Source: CAYUMU01 sp964445985
Lineage (GTDB): Bacteria; Planctomycetota; Planctomycetia; Pirellulales; S012-138
Direction of reading: 5' to 3'
Assembly (NCBI GenBank): GCA_964445985.1
Contig: CAYUMU010000001.1
Span: 254,632-318,631, forward strand
Length of the DNA: 64,000 nt
Both the position numbers and the translations under genes were made by a program. The notes under the pieces are model-generated. The model saw nothing but the letters and a program-made list of their open reading frames with translations. It did not search any database and was not told the origin of the DNA. Below, one piece after another: positions 1-8,826 of the stretch. Positions within the stretch are counted from its first letter, which is position 1, and the number at the start of each line of letters is the position of its first letter.

Positions 1-35
1 GCAGGGGCAAGTGCTGGAGCACGCGAAGTGAAATT

Positions 36-1058
36 CTACCAGCGGAACAGTCCGGTGCCCCAGGCCAGGCCGGCGCCGAAGCCGCTGAGCAGCAGGATGT
101 CGCCCCGGCGAATGTGCCCTTGCCGGCAAACTTCATCGAGTGCCAGGGGGATGCTGGCCGCGGAGGTGTTGCCGTAGCGTTCGAGATTGGTGAGCACTTT
201 GTGGCGGCTAATGCCGAGCGATTCCACGGCGCTGTCGATGATTCGCAAGTTGGCCTGATGGGCAATGAACCAATCGATGTCGTTCAAGGTCAATTGCGCG
301 GCGTTGACCACGGTTTGCACGGTGTCTCCCAGCACCCGCACGGCCCATTTGAAAACGGCCCGGCCTTCCATTTGCACGTAATGCAGGTCTTCGCGCACGC
401 CATTCTCGCTGATCACCATGCGCGTGCCGCCCATCGGCCGGCGAATCAAATTGCTGCCAGCGCCATCGGTTCCCAGGGTGTAGGCAATAAAGCCTTGGTC
501 ATCTTCGCCCGGGGCCAACAGCACGGCGCCCGAGGCGTCGCCAAATAGCGGGTAAGTCTTCTGATCGCGGGGATTCACCACTTTGGTGTTGCAGTCGGCG
601 CCGAGCACCAGGCACAGCTTGCTGCAGCCGGTTCGCACGAACTGCATGCCGGTCACCAGGGCGAACATGAACCCCGAGCAAGCGGCTTGCAAATCCATGG
701 CGGGGCACTTCAGGTCCAGACGATCCTGCACAAAATTCGCGGTGGCGGGGAGCAGCATGTCGGGCGTGAAGGTGGCCACCACCAGCATGTCGACGTCGTG
801 AGGATTGACGCCCGCATGTTCCAGGCAGCGCTTGGCCGCTCCTACCGCCAGGTCGCTGGTCGCCATGTCCTCGGTAACCACGCGTCGCTCGCGAATGCCG
901 GTACGCTGCTCAATCCAGCCAGGCTCGTAGCCGTAATTCCGTTCCAATTCTTCGTTGGTCACCACTCGATCGGGGACAAAACTCCCCGTGGAGACAATCC
1001 GCACACCTTGGATCGAGCGTACCGGATAATCAGTCGATAAGCGAAGTTGTTGTTCCAT
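36..1058 (-). CDS. fabH: beta-ketoacyl-ACP synthase III (FabH)
   Basis: This enzyme starts type II fatty acid synthesis by condensing acetyl-CoA (or another short acyl-CoA) with malonyl-ACP in the cytoplasm. The 340-residue product matches the family length. The catalytic triad is visible: Cys127 in AACSGF, His267 in AHQAN and Asn297 in YGNTSAAS. The C-terminal GFGAGLAWGTGLFRW is typical of FabH. The frame stays open for nine more codons upstream (to 1085), but the methionine at 1058 puts the conserved VRIVSTGSFVPDRVVTN near the N-terminus as usual. No acpP, fabD or fabG lies next to it here; the gene stands alone, facing away from the kinase gene across a repeat-bearing gap. Function is very secure; substrate chain preference cannot be read from the sequence. 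Confidence 0.95.
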   Translation of the reverse strand: MEQQLRLSTDYPVRSIQGVRIVSTGSFVPDRVVTNEELERNYGYEPGWIEQRTGIRERRVVTEDMATSDLAVGAAKRCLEHAGVNPHDVDMLVVATFTPDMLLPATANFVQDRLDLKCPAMDLQAACSGFMFALVTGMQFVRTGCSKLCLVLGADCNTKVVNPRDQKTYPLFGDASGAVLLAPGEDDQGFIAYTLGTDGAGSNLIRRPMGGTRMVISENGVREDLHYVQMEGRAVFKWAVRVLGDTVQTVVNAAQLTLNDIDWFIAHQANLRIIDSAVESLGISRHKVLTNLERYGNTSAASIPLALDEVCRQGHIRRGDILLLSGFGAGLAWGTGLFRW

Positions 1059-1163
1059 GGACCGTTCTGGTAGTGGCGGGCACAACGGATAAAGATTGCG
1101 GGCAGCGCGCGGGTGCCCTAAGAGCTTTCGCGGCGCGCTCTGGAGGGCAATCGAAAGATCATC

Positions 1164-1310
1164 GTTTCTTGCTCGTTATCATCTCTGCAAGCCGCGGAGA
1201 ACTTTAGAGCCTATCCAATTGCTCCCTCGCCCCTCGCGGGTTGGGAAACAGGGTTTTCGGATAGGCTCTTCATGCCTCCCGCGTTCGTTTGCGGTTGACC
1301 CGCGTTAAGC
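1164..1310. repeat. dispersed intergenic repeat, copy A (interrupted)
   Basis: Bases 1164-1206 match 35099-35141 at 39 of 43 positions, and 1272-1306 resembles 35142-35176. The two parts are separated here by a palindromic insert (1206-1269) that copy B lacks. Read on the minus strand, both copies place a GAGCAAGAAAC block just before an ATG. In copy B that ATG starts a DUF6165 gene; here it opens only a 14-codon frame. This occupies most of the 543-base gap between fabH and the kinase; the rest of the gap shows no gene. Confidence 0.75.
1206..1269. repeat. 64-bp palindromic element with 11-bp perfect inverted ends
   Basis: AGAGCCTATCC at 1206-1216 is the exact reverse complement of GGATAGGCTCT at 1259-1269. 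The 42-base interior is GC-rich (GCTCCCTCGCCCCTCGCGGG). Comparison with the uninterrupted copy B at 35.1 kb shows that this segment is an insertion. Size and symmetry fit a REP/MITE-like small palindromic element. No second copy is visible in the window. Confidence 0.65.
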
Positions 1311-1601
1311 AAGAGTGCCCTAAACTGCGCAAATTTGCAAGAGGGACGATGGTTCGCCAGCCACGGGCCAGTGATGCGATGTCGTGGGGCGAGTGGAGAA
1401 AACGGGAAGCTTGGCTTGGCTTGGAGGATGGAAGCCACGCTCGCCCCTCACCCGCGGAACGAGAGTTGTCTGCAATGCCATCGGGGTGATCGTGCTGGGC
1501 AAACCACGAGGGGATTGCCGAGAAGCTGGGGGCTTCTGGGGTGGCAAAACGGCAACCGCGCGGATTCCACCGTTTCGGGTGGGTGGTTATACTGGTTGGC
1601 T

Positions 1602-4127
1602 ATGGCTGTCGCGCTCGAAATGGTCGTCAAGCAACTCACCGACTCCGGCATTGTTGCCCAGGGGAAGTTGGAGAACTTCGTCCCGCCGAAGGCTCATCCG
1701 GCCAGCGTGGAAGAGCTCGTTGCCCAACTGGTCAAAAACAGCCACCTGACGCCATTTCAGGCCCAGCAAGTTAAGGCCGGCAAGGCCAAGGCCTTGATCC
1801 TGGGCGAGTACACGATCCTCGACAAGATCGGGGCGGGCGGCATGGGGCAAGTCTTTAAGGCCCTGCATCGCCGGATGGAGCGGATCGTGGCGATCAAGAT
1901 GCTGCCGCCCAGCATGACCAAGAATGTGGCAGCACTCGCGCGTTTCCAGCGGGAAGTCGTGGCGGCGGCAAAGCTGCACCATCCGCACATCGTCACCGCT
2001 CACGATGCGGGACAAGCCAATGGCGTCCACTTCCTCGTCATGGAGCATGTGGCAGGGCAAGACCTCTCGGTCTTGGTCAAGAAGACTGGGCCGATCCCGG
2101 TCGCCAAAGTCGTGAATTACGTTCTGCAAGCCGCCCAGGGGTTGGAGTTCGCCCACAAGAAAGGTGTCATTCATCGGGACATCAAACCTGCCAATCTGCT
2201 GCTCGATAGCGAAGGCGTGGTCAAGATTCTCGACATGGGCCTGGCTCGCATCGAAAGCGACGCCGATGCCCCCACTCGGACCGAATTGACCGGAACCGGA
2301 GCCGTGATGGGCACGGTGGACTATATGGCCCCCGAACAGGCCATGAGCACCAAGAACGCCGACGCCCGAGCAGACATCTACAGCCTCGGCTGCTCGCTGT
2401 TTTATCTGCTGACCGGCAAGCCCACTTTCGAGGGCGAGACGGTCACGGCCAAGTTAATCGGCCATCAGTCGCAGCCCATTCCCGACTTGCGCAAGTGCTG
2501 CCCAGAAGCCACGCCCGAACTCGAAGCCGTCTTCCATAAAATGATGGCCAAAAAGGTTGCAGATCGCTACCAGACCATGGCCGACTTGATCGCCGATCTT
2601 GAGCAATTGAATGTTGGCCAGCAGACATCAACAACACTTCAAACAACGCTTCAGCCGTCGGCCAACACCAATCTTGAGAATAGTGCGTTGTCGTTTCTCA
2701 AGAGCATTCCGCCGCCACTGACTAAGCCTAAGCCCAAGACCAAGCCAGGCAAACCAGGCAGTTCTGTCAAGATAGCCGCCGCGAACCATGGCAAACGCCC
2801 GCCGTGGAAGAATGTCAAGGTTTTGATCGGGGCGGCCGTCGTGGGCGTGCTGATCCTGGCAGGTATTATCGGTTCATTGTTGGCGCCGGTGAAGCCTGAA
2901 CCCAAAGCGATTGCATCAAACGCCGAGGATGCCGATCGACGAGCGGCGGAAAGTGTGCTGAGCAACCAAGGCAAAGTCACGATCGTCGTCAACGGGCAGG
3001 AATACTCCGCGAAGGCTGTCGGCGAACTCCCCGCGGTATCGTTTTACGTCAAGGTCGTCGATCTATCGAATACCGATGTGCGGGATGACGAACTAGAACC
3101 GATCGCCTCGTTGAGACAGGTCGAATGGGTGAACTTAGTGAATACCAAGGTTGGTAATACCGGTTTGCGACATTTGGTAGACCTGCCCGGCTTAACGACT
3201 CTGTGGTTGAAGGAAACCAATGTGACGGATGCGGGACTAACAGACCTCATTCGCCTGAACAGCCTGACCTACCTTGGACTGAACGGTACGCGCATCACGG
3301 ATGAGGGGCTTGCTGAAATTGCCAAGCTCACTGCGTTGACCGGCTTGGATTTACGCAACACGGAAGTCACCGCCTCCGGCCTTTCCCAACTGCGAAAGGC
3401 GTTGCCCAAATGCAGAATCGAATGGACCGATCTGGGGAACGTCGTTCCCACGCCCGCCACCACTGTCGGCCCCACCCCTCCTCTCGCCAAAGCCCCTTTC
3501 GCCGCCGCTCCCGCTAAGGCGATCACGGATTTCAATTCGCCTGCGTTCTTGGCGTGGGTGGCACAAGTGCAGGCAATGCCTGCCGAGGAGCAGCTCCAGG
3601 CGGTGTCGAAGAAGCTGATCGAACTCAACCCTGGGTTTGATGGAAAATTGGTCGGGGATAATGGAGTAAGTCCGCCTAGAATCGAAAATGGTGTCATTAC
3701 GGAGTTGAAATTCTTCACCGACAACGTGACGGACATTACGCCCGTGAGAGCGCTGCCGGGTTTGCGATTATTGAGGTGTCATGGCAGTGGTCTTGGAAAA
3801 GGAGCCTTGTCCGACTTGCGCCCTCTTACTGGGATGCAACTGACCAACTTGCAATGCGGTTGGACGGAGATTGCCGATCTAACACCGCTGGTTGGAATGC
3901 CTCTTACCAACCTTGTCGTTCTCGGAGCAAGAATTTCTGATCTTTCGCCGTTGCGCGGGATGCCTTTGGAATCGCTACGTTGCGGTACGAATCAGATCTC
4001 GGATCTGACGCCGCTGGCGGAATGTAAATCGCTACAGAGTCTCGAAGTCAACTTAACCAACGTCACCGCTGCTGATGTATCGGAACTGCAAAAGGCGCTT
4101 CCGAATTGCAAAATCAAATCACGGTAA
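1602..4127 (+). CDS. membrane-anchored Ser/Thr protein kinase with extracytoplasmic leucine-rich repeats
   Basis: An 841-residue receptor-like kinase. After a short N-terminal extension the kinase domain spans about residues 67-335. It has a glycine loop GAGGMGQV (about 76), the lysine in VAIKML, the catalytic loop HRDIKPANLLL (about 190), DMG in place of DFG (about 211) and APEQ (about 243), so it should be active. A proline/lysine-rich linker leads to one hydrophobic segment at about 405-430 (LIGAAVVGVLILAGIIG). Outside the membrane are two LRR blocks, about 480-607 and 700-840, separated by an Ala/Pro linker. The frame is open back to 1335, but residues upstream of the ATG at 1602 look non-coding and the kinase-family N-terminus begins there; the ribosome site is weak. 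Ligand and targets are unknown. Such kinase-LRR fusions are common in planctomycetes. Confidence 0.88.
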   Translation: MAVALEMVVKQLTDSGIVAQGKLENFVPPKAHPASVEELVAQLVKNSHLTPFQAQQVKAGKAKALILGEYTILDKIGAGGMGQVFKALHRRMERIVAIKMLPPSMTKNVAALARFQREVVAAAKLHHPHIVTAHDAGQANGVHFLVMEHVAGQDLSVLVKKTGPIPVAKVVNYVLQAAQGLEFAHKKGVIHRDIKPANLLLDSEGVVKILDMGLARIESDADAPTRTELTGTGAVMGTVDYMAPEQAMSTKNADARADIYSLGCSLFYLLTGKPTFEGETVTAKLIGHQSQPIPDLRKCCPEATPELEAVFHKMMAKKVADRYQTMADLIADLEQLNVGQQTSTTLQTTLQPSANTNLENSALSFLKSIPPPLTKPKPKTKPGKPGSSVKIAAANHGKRPPWKNVKVLIGAAVVGVLILAGIIGSLLAPVKPEPKAIASNAEDADRRAAESVLSNQGKVTIVVNGQEYSAKAVGELPAVSFYVKVVDLSNTDVRDDELEPIASLRQVEWVNLVNTKVGNTGLRHLVDLPGLTTLWLKETNVTDAGLTDLIRLNSLTYLGLNGTRITDEGLAEIAKLTALTGLDLRNTEVTASGLSQLRKALPKCRIEWTDLGNVVPTPATTVGPTPPLAKAPFAAAPAKAITDFNSPAFLAWVAQVQAMPAEEQLQAVSKKLIELNPGFDGKLVGDNGVSPPRIENGVITELKFFTDNVTDITPVRALPGLRLLRCHGSGLGKGALSDLRPLTGMQLTNLQCGWTEIADLTPLVGMPLTNLVVLGARISDLSPLRGMPLESLRCGTNQISDLTPLAECKSLQSLEVNLTNVTAADVSELQKALPNCKIKSR

Positions 4128-4154
4128 GGAGCACGGCTCGTCCACAATCTGATC

Positions 4155-4184
4155 GGAGCAAAGCCTTCAGGAGCAAGGCCTTCA
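4155..4184. repeat. tandem 15-bp repeat, two units
   Basis: GGAGCAAAGCCTTCA (4155-4169) is followed directly by GGAGCAAGGCCTTCA (4170-4184), one mismatch. It lies in the 98-base gap between two convergent genes. It may be simple slippage; no terminator with a T-run is evident around it. Confidence 0.6.
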
Positions 4185-4225
4185 TCGGCTGTTGGAGGTG
4201 GAACGTCCACCGGCCGCTGGCACGT

Positions 4226-6895
4226 TCAGTTGCCTGCCCGCGGCGTGCCGCTTCCTGGCGGCGTAATACCACCTGGGTTAGGGTTGTTTCCCCCAGGGTT
4301 TGGCGAAATGCCGCCTGGCAACGAATTGCCGCCAGGCAGTTGCGTCGCACCACCCCGGTCGGATCCTGGCATGCGGGGATTCGGATTCAATTGGCCGCGG
4401 TTCTCCCCAGGAGTTCCGCCGGGGTTGAGATTGGCGCCCGGGTGGATCCGAGGCGTTGTTCCTTCAGGACTCACCGCGGGCGGTCTTTGTCCAGGATTCG
4501 TGCCGCGGAACATCGAGCGATCGTCGCCCCGAGTGTGGGGATGGGTCGCGCCCGGCCGCGGCATCAATTGCGGCATTTCGCTCCGACCATCGGGAGTGAC
4601 GGTCGGCAAATCCGTCCCGCGCGGCACATCGACTCGCGGCATGGGCGTTTGAGCCGGCCGTTGGCCTTGGTTGCCCCTTTGGCCTTCGTCAACCCTGTCG
4701 CGATCACCGGGCACTTCGCTAATGCCAGGTCGATATTCATTCGTACGCGGCAATCCGGGCACTTCGCGCCCCGGCACGTAGCCGCGCGGCGGTTCCATCC
4801 GCCCTGGTTGGTTCACTTCGGGGCGATCCCCCGGTTGCAGATCGTTCCGGCCAGGAACGGCACGGTTGGAGTCTACTTCAGGAATATCCAACTCCGTGCT
4901 TGGCGAATAGGCGCCGGGAGTTTCCGCCCGGCCGGGTACCGTCACGCCTGGGCGTCTGCCGCGGGGCGTCTGGCCTTGGCCGGGAACATTCACGTCGGGG
5001 CGCCGCAGGTCGGGCAGATTGAGATCTGGCCCGTAAGGAATGTCGCGCGAGGGACCCATATTGGGACGATCGATATTCGGCGTATTGAGACCGCCGGGAC
5101 CAGGACCTCGCGGCGATTCCACGCGCCCTGGCACACTCACGCCTGGTCCAAGCCCCTGGGGCGTTTGTCCGCGGCCCGGCAAGTTGACGTCAGGACGTCG
5201 CAGGTCGGGCTGGTTCAGATCCGGGCGATTTTGGTCATCCAGGCCACGCTCGCCAGCAGGGCTACGAATGGCGGGAACATTGCTGCCCGGCCCAATGCCG
5301 CGTGGGGTTTCCACGCGCCCCGGCACGCTGATGCCAGGACGTTCGCCGCGCGGCGTTTGCCTTTGGCCCGGCACGTTGATGTCGGGACGTTGCAGGTCGG
5401 GGGTGTTCCGGTTCGGGTCGCCGCCGGGAGTGAAAGCTTCCCGATCGACCGATCCGCGCAACTCATCGCCCGGCACACGGCCTGGCCAATCCAAACCAGG
5501 GCGACCCAAGTCGCGGGGGTCGACAACCCCTTGGTTCAAGCCGCCGGGTTGGCGAAGATTGGGGTCATCGAAATCAGGACGAAGCACTCGTGTCCGCGAT
5601 CCGGCCCGCTGTCCTAGCAATGGCATCAAGTTACGGTCAACGGCAGGCAAATCCAAGAAGGGTCGCGCGCCGGCCGCCGCCGTGGCCTCGTTCTTCACTT
5701 CGATGCTTGCCCGCTGCTGGGCCAGCGAACGAAGGTCATTCGAAAACCGGCTGAAGACCGTTTGCTGATCGCGATCGAGCGGCGCCAGATGGGAGACGCC
5801 GCGGAGATCGATCAGCGGGGAAGTCAGCACGGCAAAGTTTGCGTCGGCATTGCCTTGGGCAGCCAACCGCTGCTGATCGGCAAAGCGAACCGGCGGGCGG
5901 CGATCTTCAAATCGCTGGTTGTAGTCGTACCAGTTATCCAAACGGGACCGGTACGAAATATTCTGCCGACCGAAGTGCCAGGTGTAATACGACAGCAAGG
6001 GGTGGCCGTGGGGGCGAGCGTCTTGGAACCACGGACGCAACCCAGCCTGCACGGCCACATTGCCGTAGTAATTGCCATAGAAGAAGTGATTCCATCGCGG
6101 TCCCACGAACATGTGGAGCAGCAGATTGCGAGAACGCACGGCAGCCGTGGGCGTGTAACGGTAGCCGGGAGCGAGATAGGGCTGGTTTTGAAAGCGAACG
6201 GGGCAAAAAGCCACGCCCCGGTTATCGAGGGGATAATCCCAGTAGCCATTCAAAAACACGGCTCCCCGCGGCGTCCAGCAGTAATGCGCCGGCATCCACA
6301 TCCAGTTATCGTATGCTTGCGTCCAGTAGCCAGGCTGCCAACGATAGTCGCTATTCAGGTAGACCCAGTAGCCTGAAAGCCAGAAGAAATCGGCGCCGGG
6401 GGCTTCGGAGGTTGGTCCACGGTCGAGGCTTTCGGGGGGCGGCGGCAGATAGTCGACCTGCGTCATTTGACCGGAAGCCCAAAAACCTGAGATCCAGCGA
6501 GCTCCGCCATCGGTTCGCTCCCAGTAGCCTGGAATCCAGCGTTGGCCGGGGGGCGGCACGCGCCACACGCCACTGACCCAGACATAGCTGTTATCGGTTG
6601 CGCTCCAAAACCAATAGCCGGGAATCCATAAAGAATCTTCGGGCCGCACGTTCGGCGGAACCTCATCGATGGGAACCGGTGGTTGCTCGGCGACCACCGT
6701 GGTCGGTTGAAACGTATCTTCCAGCGGGCTGACGAAAGCCTCGTGTAGGGGACCGCGGGCCAGGATTTCAATTCCTTGCTCCGGCACCGCCTGCTCTTGG
6801 GCTTGAGCGGTTGCGTTCCAACCCCACCAGCCACAAGTAGCTACCACGATCGTCAAAGCCTGCGCTGGCCATGCCATTGCATCGCGCCATCGCAT
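4226..6895 (-). CDS. secreted YXWGXW-repeat protein with long Pro/Gly-rich tail
   Basis: An 889-residue exported protein of unknown function. The start at 6895 is set by a strong GGGAGG ribosome site seven bases upstream; an upstream in-frame ATG at 6922 lacks one. A signal peptide (about residues 1-33, ending near ATAQAQ) is followed by at least five WxPGYW or WxSGYW motifs (about residues 80-230), matching the YXWGXW repeat family. Next comes a Tyr/Trp-rich segment with HFFYGNYYG. The last ~400 residues are low-complexity Pro/Gly/Arg/Asp with motifs such as PDVNVPG and VPGRVETPRG, including a long-period repeat. Probably an envelope or surface structural protein. It ends convergent with the kinase gene. 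Confidence 0.8.
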   Translation of the reverse strand: MRWRDAMAWPAQALTIVVATCGWWGWNATAQAQEQAVPEQGIEILARGPLHEAFVSPLEDTFQPTTVVAEQPPVPIDEVPPNVRPEDSLWIPGYWFWSATDNSYVWVSGVWRVPPPGQRWIPGYWERTDGGARWISGFWASGQMTQVDYLPPPPESLDRGPTSEAPGADFFWLSGYWVYLNSDYRWQPGYWTQAYDNWMWMPAHYCWTPRGAVFLNGYWDYPLDNRGVAFCPVRFQNQPYLAPGYRYTPTAAVRSRNLLLHMFVGPRWNHFFYGNYYGNVAVQAGLRPWFQDARPHGHPLLSYYTWHFGRQNISYRSRLDNWYDYNQRFEDRRPPVRFADQQRLAAQGNADANFAVLTSPLIDLRGVSHLAPLDRDQQTVFSRFSNDLRSLAQQRASIEVKNEATAAAGARPFLDLPAVDRNLMPLLGQRAGSRTRVLRPDFDDPNLRQPGGLNQGVVDPRDLGRPGLDWPGRVPGDELRGSVDREAFTPGGDPNRNTPDLQRPDINVPGQRQTPRGERPGISVPGRVETPRGIGPGSNVPAIRSPAGERGLDDQNRPDLNQPDLRRPDVNLPGRGQTPQGLGPGVSVPGRVESPRGPGPGGLNTPNIDRPNMGPSRDIPYGPDLNLPDLRRPDVNVPGQGQTPRGRRPGVTVPGRAETPGAYSPSTELDIPEVDSNRAVPGRNDLQPGDRPEVNQPGRMEPPRGYVPGREVPGLPRTNEYRPGISEVPGDRDRVDEGQRGNQGQRPAQTPMPRVDVPRGTDLPTVTPDGRSEMPQLMPRPGATHPHTRGDDRSMFRGTNPGQRPPAVSPEGTTPRIHPGANLNPGGTPGENRGQLNPNPRMPGSDRGGATQLPGGNSLPGGISPNPGGNNPNPGGITPPGSGTPRAGN
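4902..5393 (-). repeat. long-period coding repeat in the YXWGXW protein tail
   Basis: Three similar blocks of about 107 bases start near 4902, 5097 and 5290, a period of about 193-195 bases or 65 codons. Each encodes a variant of PD(V/I)N(V/L)PGxxQTPxG...PG(V/S)xVPGRxE(T/S)P. They are coding repeats inside the preceding gene and suggest growth of the tail by duplication. Confidence 0.7.
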
Positions 6896-7175
6896 AACAG
6901 TTACCTCCCTAAGAGCCGTCAAGGATCACCGATCATTGATTGGTTTAGCTGGGCGAAGCATCGCTCAGCACCTGGGCACGTAACAAAGGCAAACCGCGCG
7001 CCGCCGAAGAAGGCCTGCCCCCTGCATCACGCCTAACCCACACGCAGAACCACCCGGCCGGCGGTGACAAGCTGTCGCGCTGGCGGTGGGTGCCCCCGTT
7101 GTATTGACGGCAGGCTTTTTCCAATCGCGGATGACTGCGTTAGCGAGACAGCGAGGGTGGGATGGCCCCTCCCCG

Positions 7176-8558
7176 CTACGCCCAATCGCGAGCAAGTTTC
7201 ACTTTCACCCGCGGTTGCAATAACCGCTTGGGAACCAGCGTGGGCCAGTACGCAAAAACCGGACGCACCACGGGACGCAGCGCGGCATAGCCGGCCAGGC
7301 CGGCAGGCCCGCCGGTGGCCAGCGGCGCCAATGCCTGGGCAAACGCCTCCACCGCCTGGCGACTCTCGTGTTGCACGGTGATTCGCAGCATCACCTCGCG
7401 CAGGTCGCTCGGCGGTGAAATCAGGCCGGGCACACCCTCGCCAGCCCCCAGCTTCTCCACATAAAACCTTGTGAAGTGATGCCCTTGAGCAGACAACCGT
7501 TTGCGGACCACCTCGGCACAAGCCTCGGCCTTGGCCAGGCAATCGCGTCCGTAGACCAGCATTTGAGCGCTGGCCAGGTAACCGTCGCGATAGGCCAGCG
7601 ACGCTTTATAGAACTCGCTTGGCGCCTGGCCGACCACGCCTTGCACGCCGACATCGTCATTGTTTGTCGCGGACGGCTCGACGCGAACTTGCCGCAGGTC
7701 CAAGTCAACATCGGGCGTGCGGTAGCAGGCCGGGTCGCCAATCTCGTACACCAGTTGCTCACAAATGGTTTCCCGGCTCACCCGGCCGGTGGTCCCTTCG
7801 CCTTTGAAAATGTGGATGTCGCCGTCGGCCGTGAGTTCGGCCACGGGGAAACCGATATTGGCCAAGTCGAGCTCGCCCCAGTGGGTATAGAAGCCGCCCG
7901 TGGCCTGCGCGCCGCATTCAATCAAATGACCTGCCAGCGAGGCCGCCGCCAGGCGGTGGTAGTCATTCGCGGCCCAACCGAAAGCCGCCAGGGCCGGCCC
8001 TAGGGTAAGCGAAGCGTCGGCCACGCGGCCGGTAATGACCACTCGGGCTTGTTGCCGCAACGCTGCCGCGATGGGTTCTGCCCCCAGGTAAGCATTGGCG
8101 CTGACCAAACGATCGCGCAACTTTCCCAGCGGTTCGCCGGTATCGAAGTGAGCCAGCGGCGTTTCGGCGAGGATGGCGTCGAGGTTCGGCAGCATGTCGT
8201 CACCGTCAACCACGGCCAACGGGGTTTCGGCCAGCCCTGCCTTGCACAGCAGCGAGCCGGCGGCGATTGCACACGCTGGCGGGTTCACACCGCCGGCGTT
8301 GGTCACGATGTGCAATTGCGGCTGCGCGGCTAACTCGCCCATGAGCGAATCGAGCACGCGGAGAAAATCTTGCGCGTAGCCTGCCCGCGGATCTTTCTCG
8401 CGCAGGCGGGCGAGAATGGACATCGTCAGCTCGGCCAGGTATTCCAGCGTGAGATAATCCAAGCGGGTTGCTTGTACGGTTCTCAGCGGAGCATCGATGG
8501 CGTCGCCCAAAAAGCCGGCGGCGTTGGCGATGCGAATCGAGGTAGGCGCGTGGGACAT
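7176..8558 (-). CDS. AtuA-type acyclic terpene utilization / DUF1446 protein
   Basis: A 460-residue cytoplasmic protein of the DUF1446 family. The family includes AtuA of Pseudomonas, implicated in citronellol/geraniol degradation, but many members have no tested role. Recognisable blocks are RIANAAGFLGD at the N-terminus, VTNAGGVNPPACA, VVITGRVADASL and ECGAQATGGFYTHW. The chosen start (MSHAPTS) puts RIANAAGFLGD close to the N-terminus; thirteen further in-frame codons run up to 8597. No other terpene-degradation genes adjoin, so the substrate is open. The 280 bases between this gene and the YXWGXW gene show no feature I can support, and no strong promoter was seen. Confidence 0.8.
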   Translation of the reverse strand: MSHAPTSIRIANAAGFLGDAIDAPLRTVQATRLDYLTLEYLAELTMSILARLREKDPRAGYAQDFLRVLDSLMGELAAQPQLHIVTNAGGVNPPACAIAAGSLLCKAGLAETPLAVVDGDDMLPNLDAILAETPLAHFDTGEPLGKLRDRLVSANAYLGAEPIAAALRQQARVVITGRVADASLTLGPALAAFGWAANDYHRLAAASLAGHLIECGAQATGGFYTHWGELDLANIGFPVAELTADGDIHIFKGEGTTGRVSRETICEQLVYEIGDPACYRTPDVDLDLRQVRVEPSATNNDDVGVQGVVGQAPSEFYKASLAYRDGYLASAQMLVYGRDCLAKAEACAEVVRKRLSAQGHHFTRFYVEKLGAGEGVPGLISPPSDLREVMLRITVQHESRQAVEAFAQALAPLATGGPAGLAGYAALRPVVRPVFAYWPTLVPKRLLQPRVKVKLARDWA

Positions 8559-8826
8559 GCGGTAGAAATCAGCGTGAGGGGAAGCGGCCACGATCATACG
8601 CCGCGGGCGGAGCGGCCCCCCGCATTATGGAACGAGTGTCTGCCCAGCCACAATACTGCCTGGGATATTGCACGCCCCCCCTGGCCAAATAACCGGCCCA
8701 ACTTCGCTGGCTTCCCGCTAGTCACCCCCCACTGGCGAGCTGGAAATTGCTGGGGCGCGCCGCTATGATGGGAGTGGTCAATGCCCTCCCGAATAATCTG
8801 CTCGCGCCTGCTAAAGGTTCCCGCCT

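Noticed and set aside
4106..5617. 503-codon plus-strand frame opposite the YXWGXW gene
   Set aside because: Arg/His-rich mirror of a proline-rich coding repeat; no start signal.
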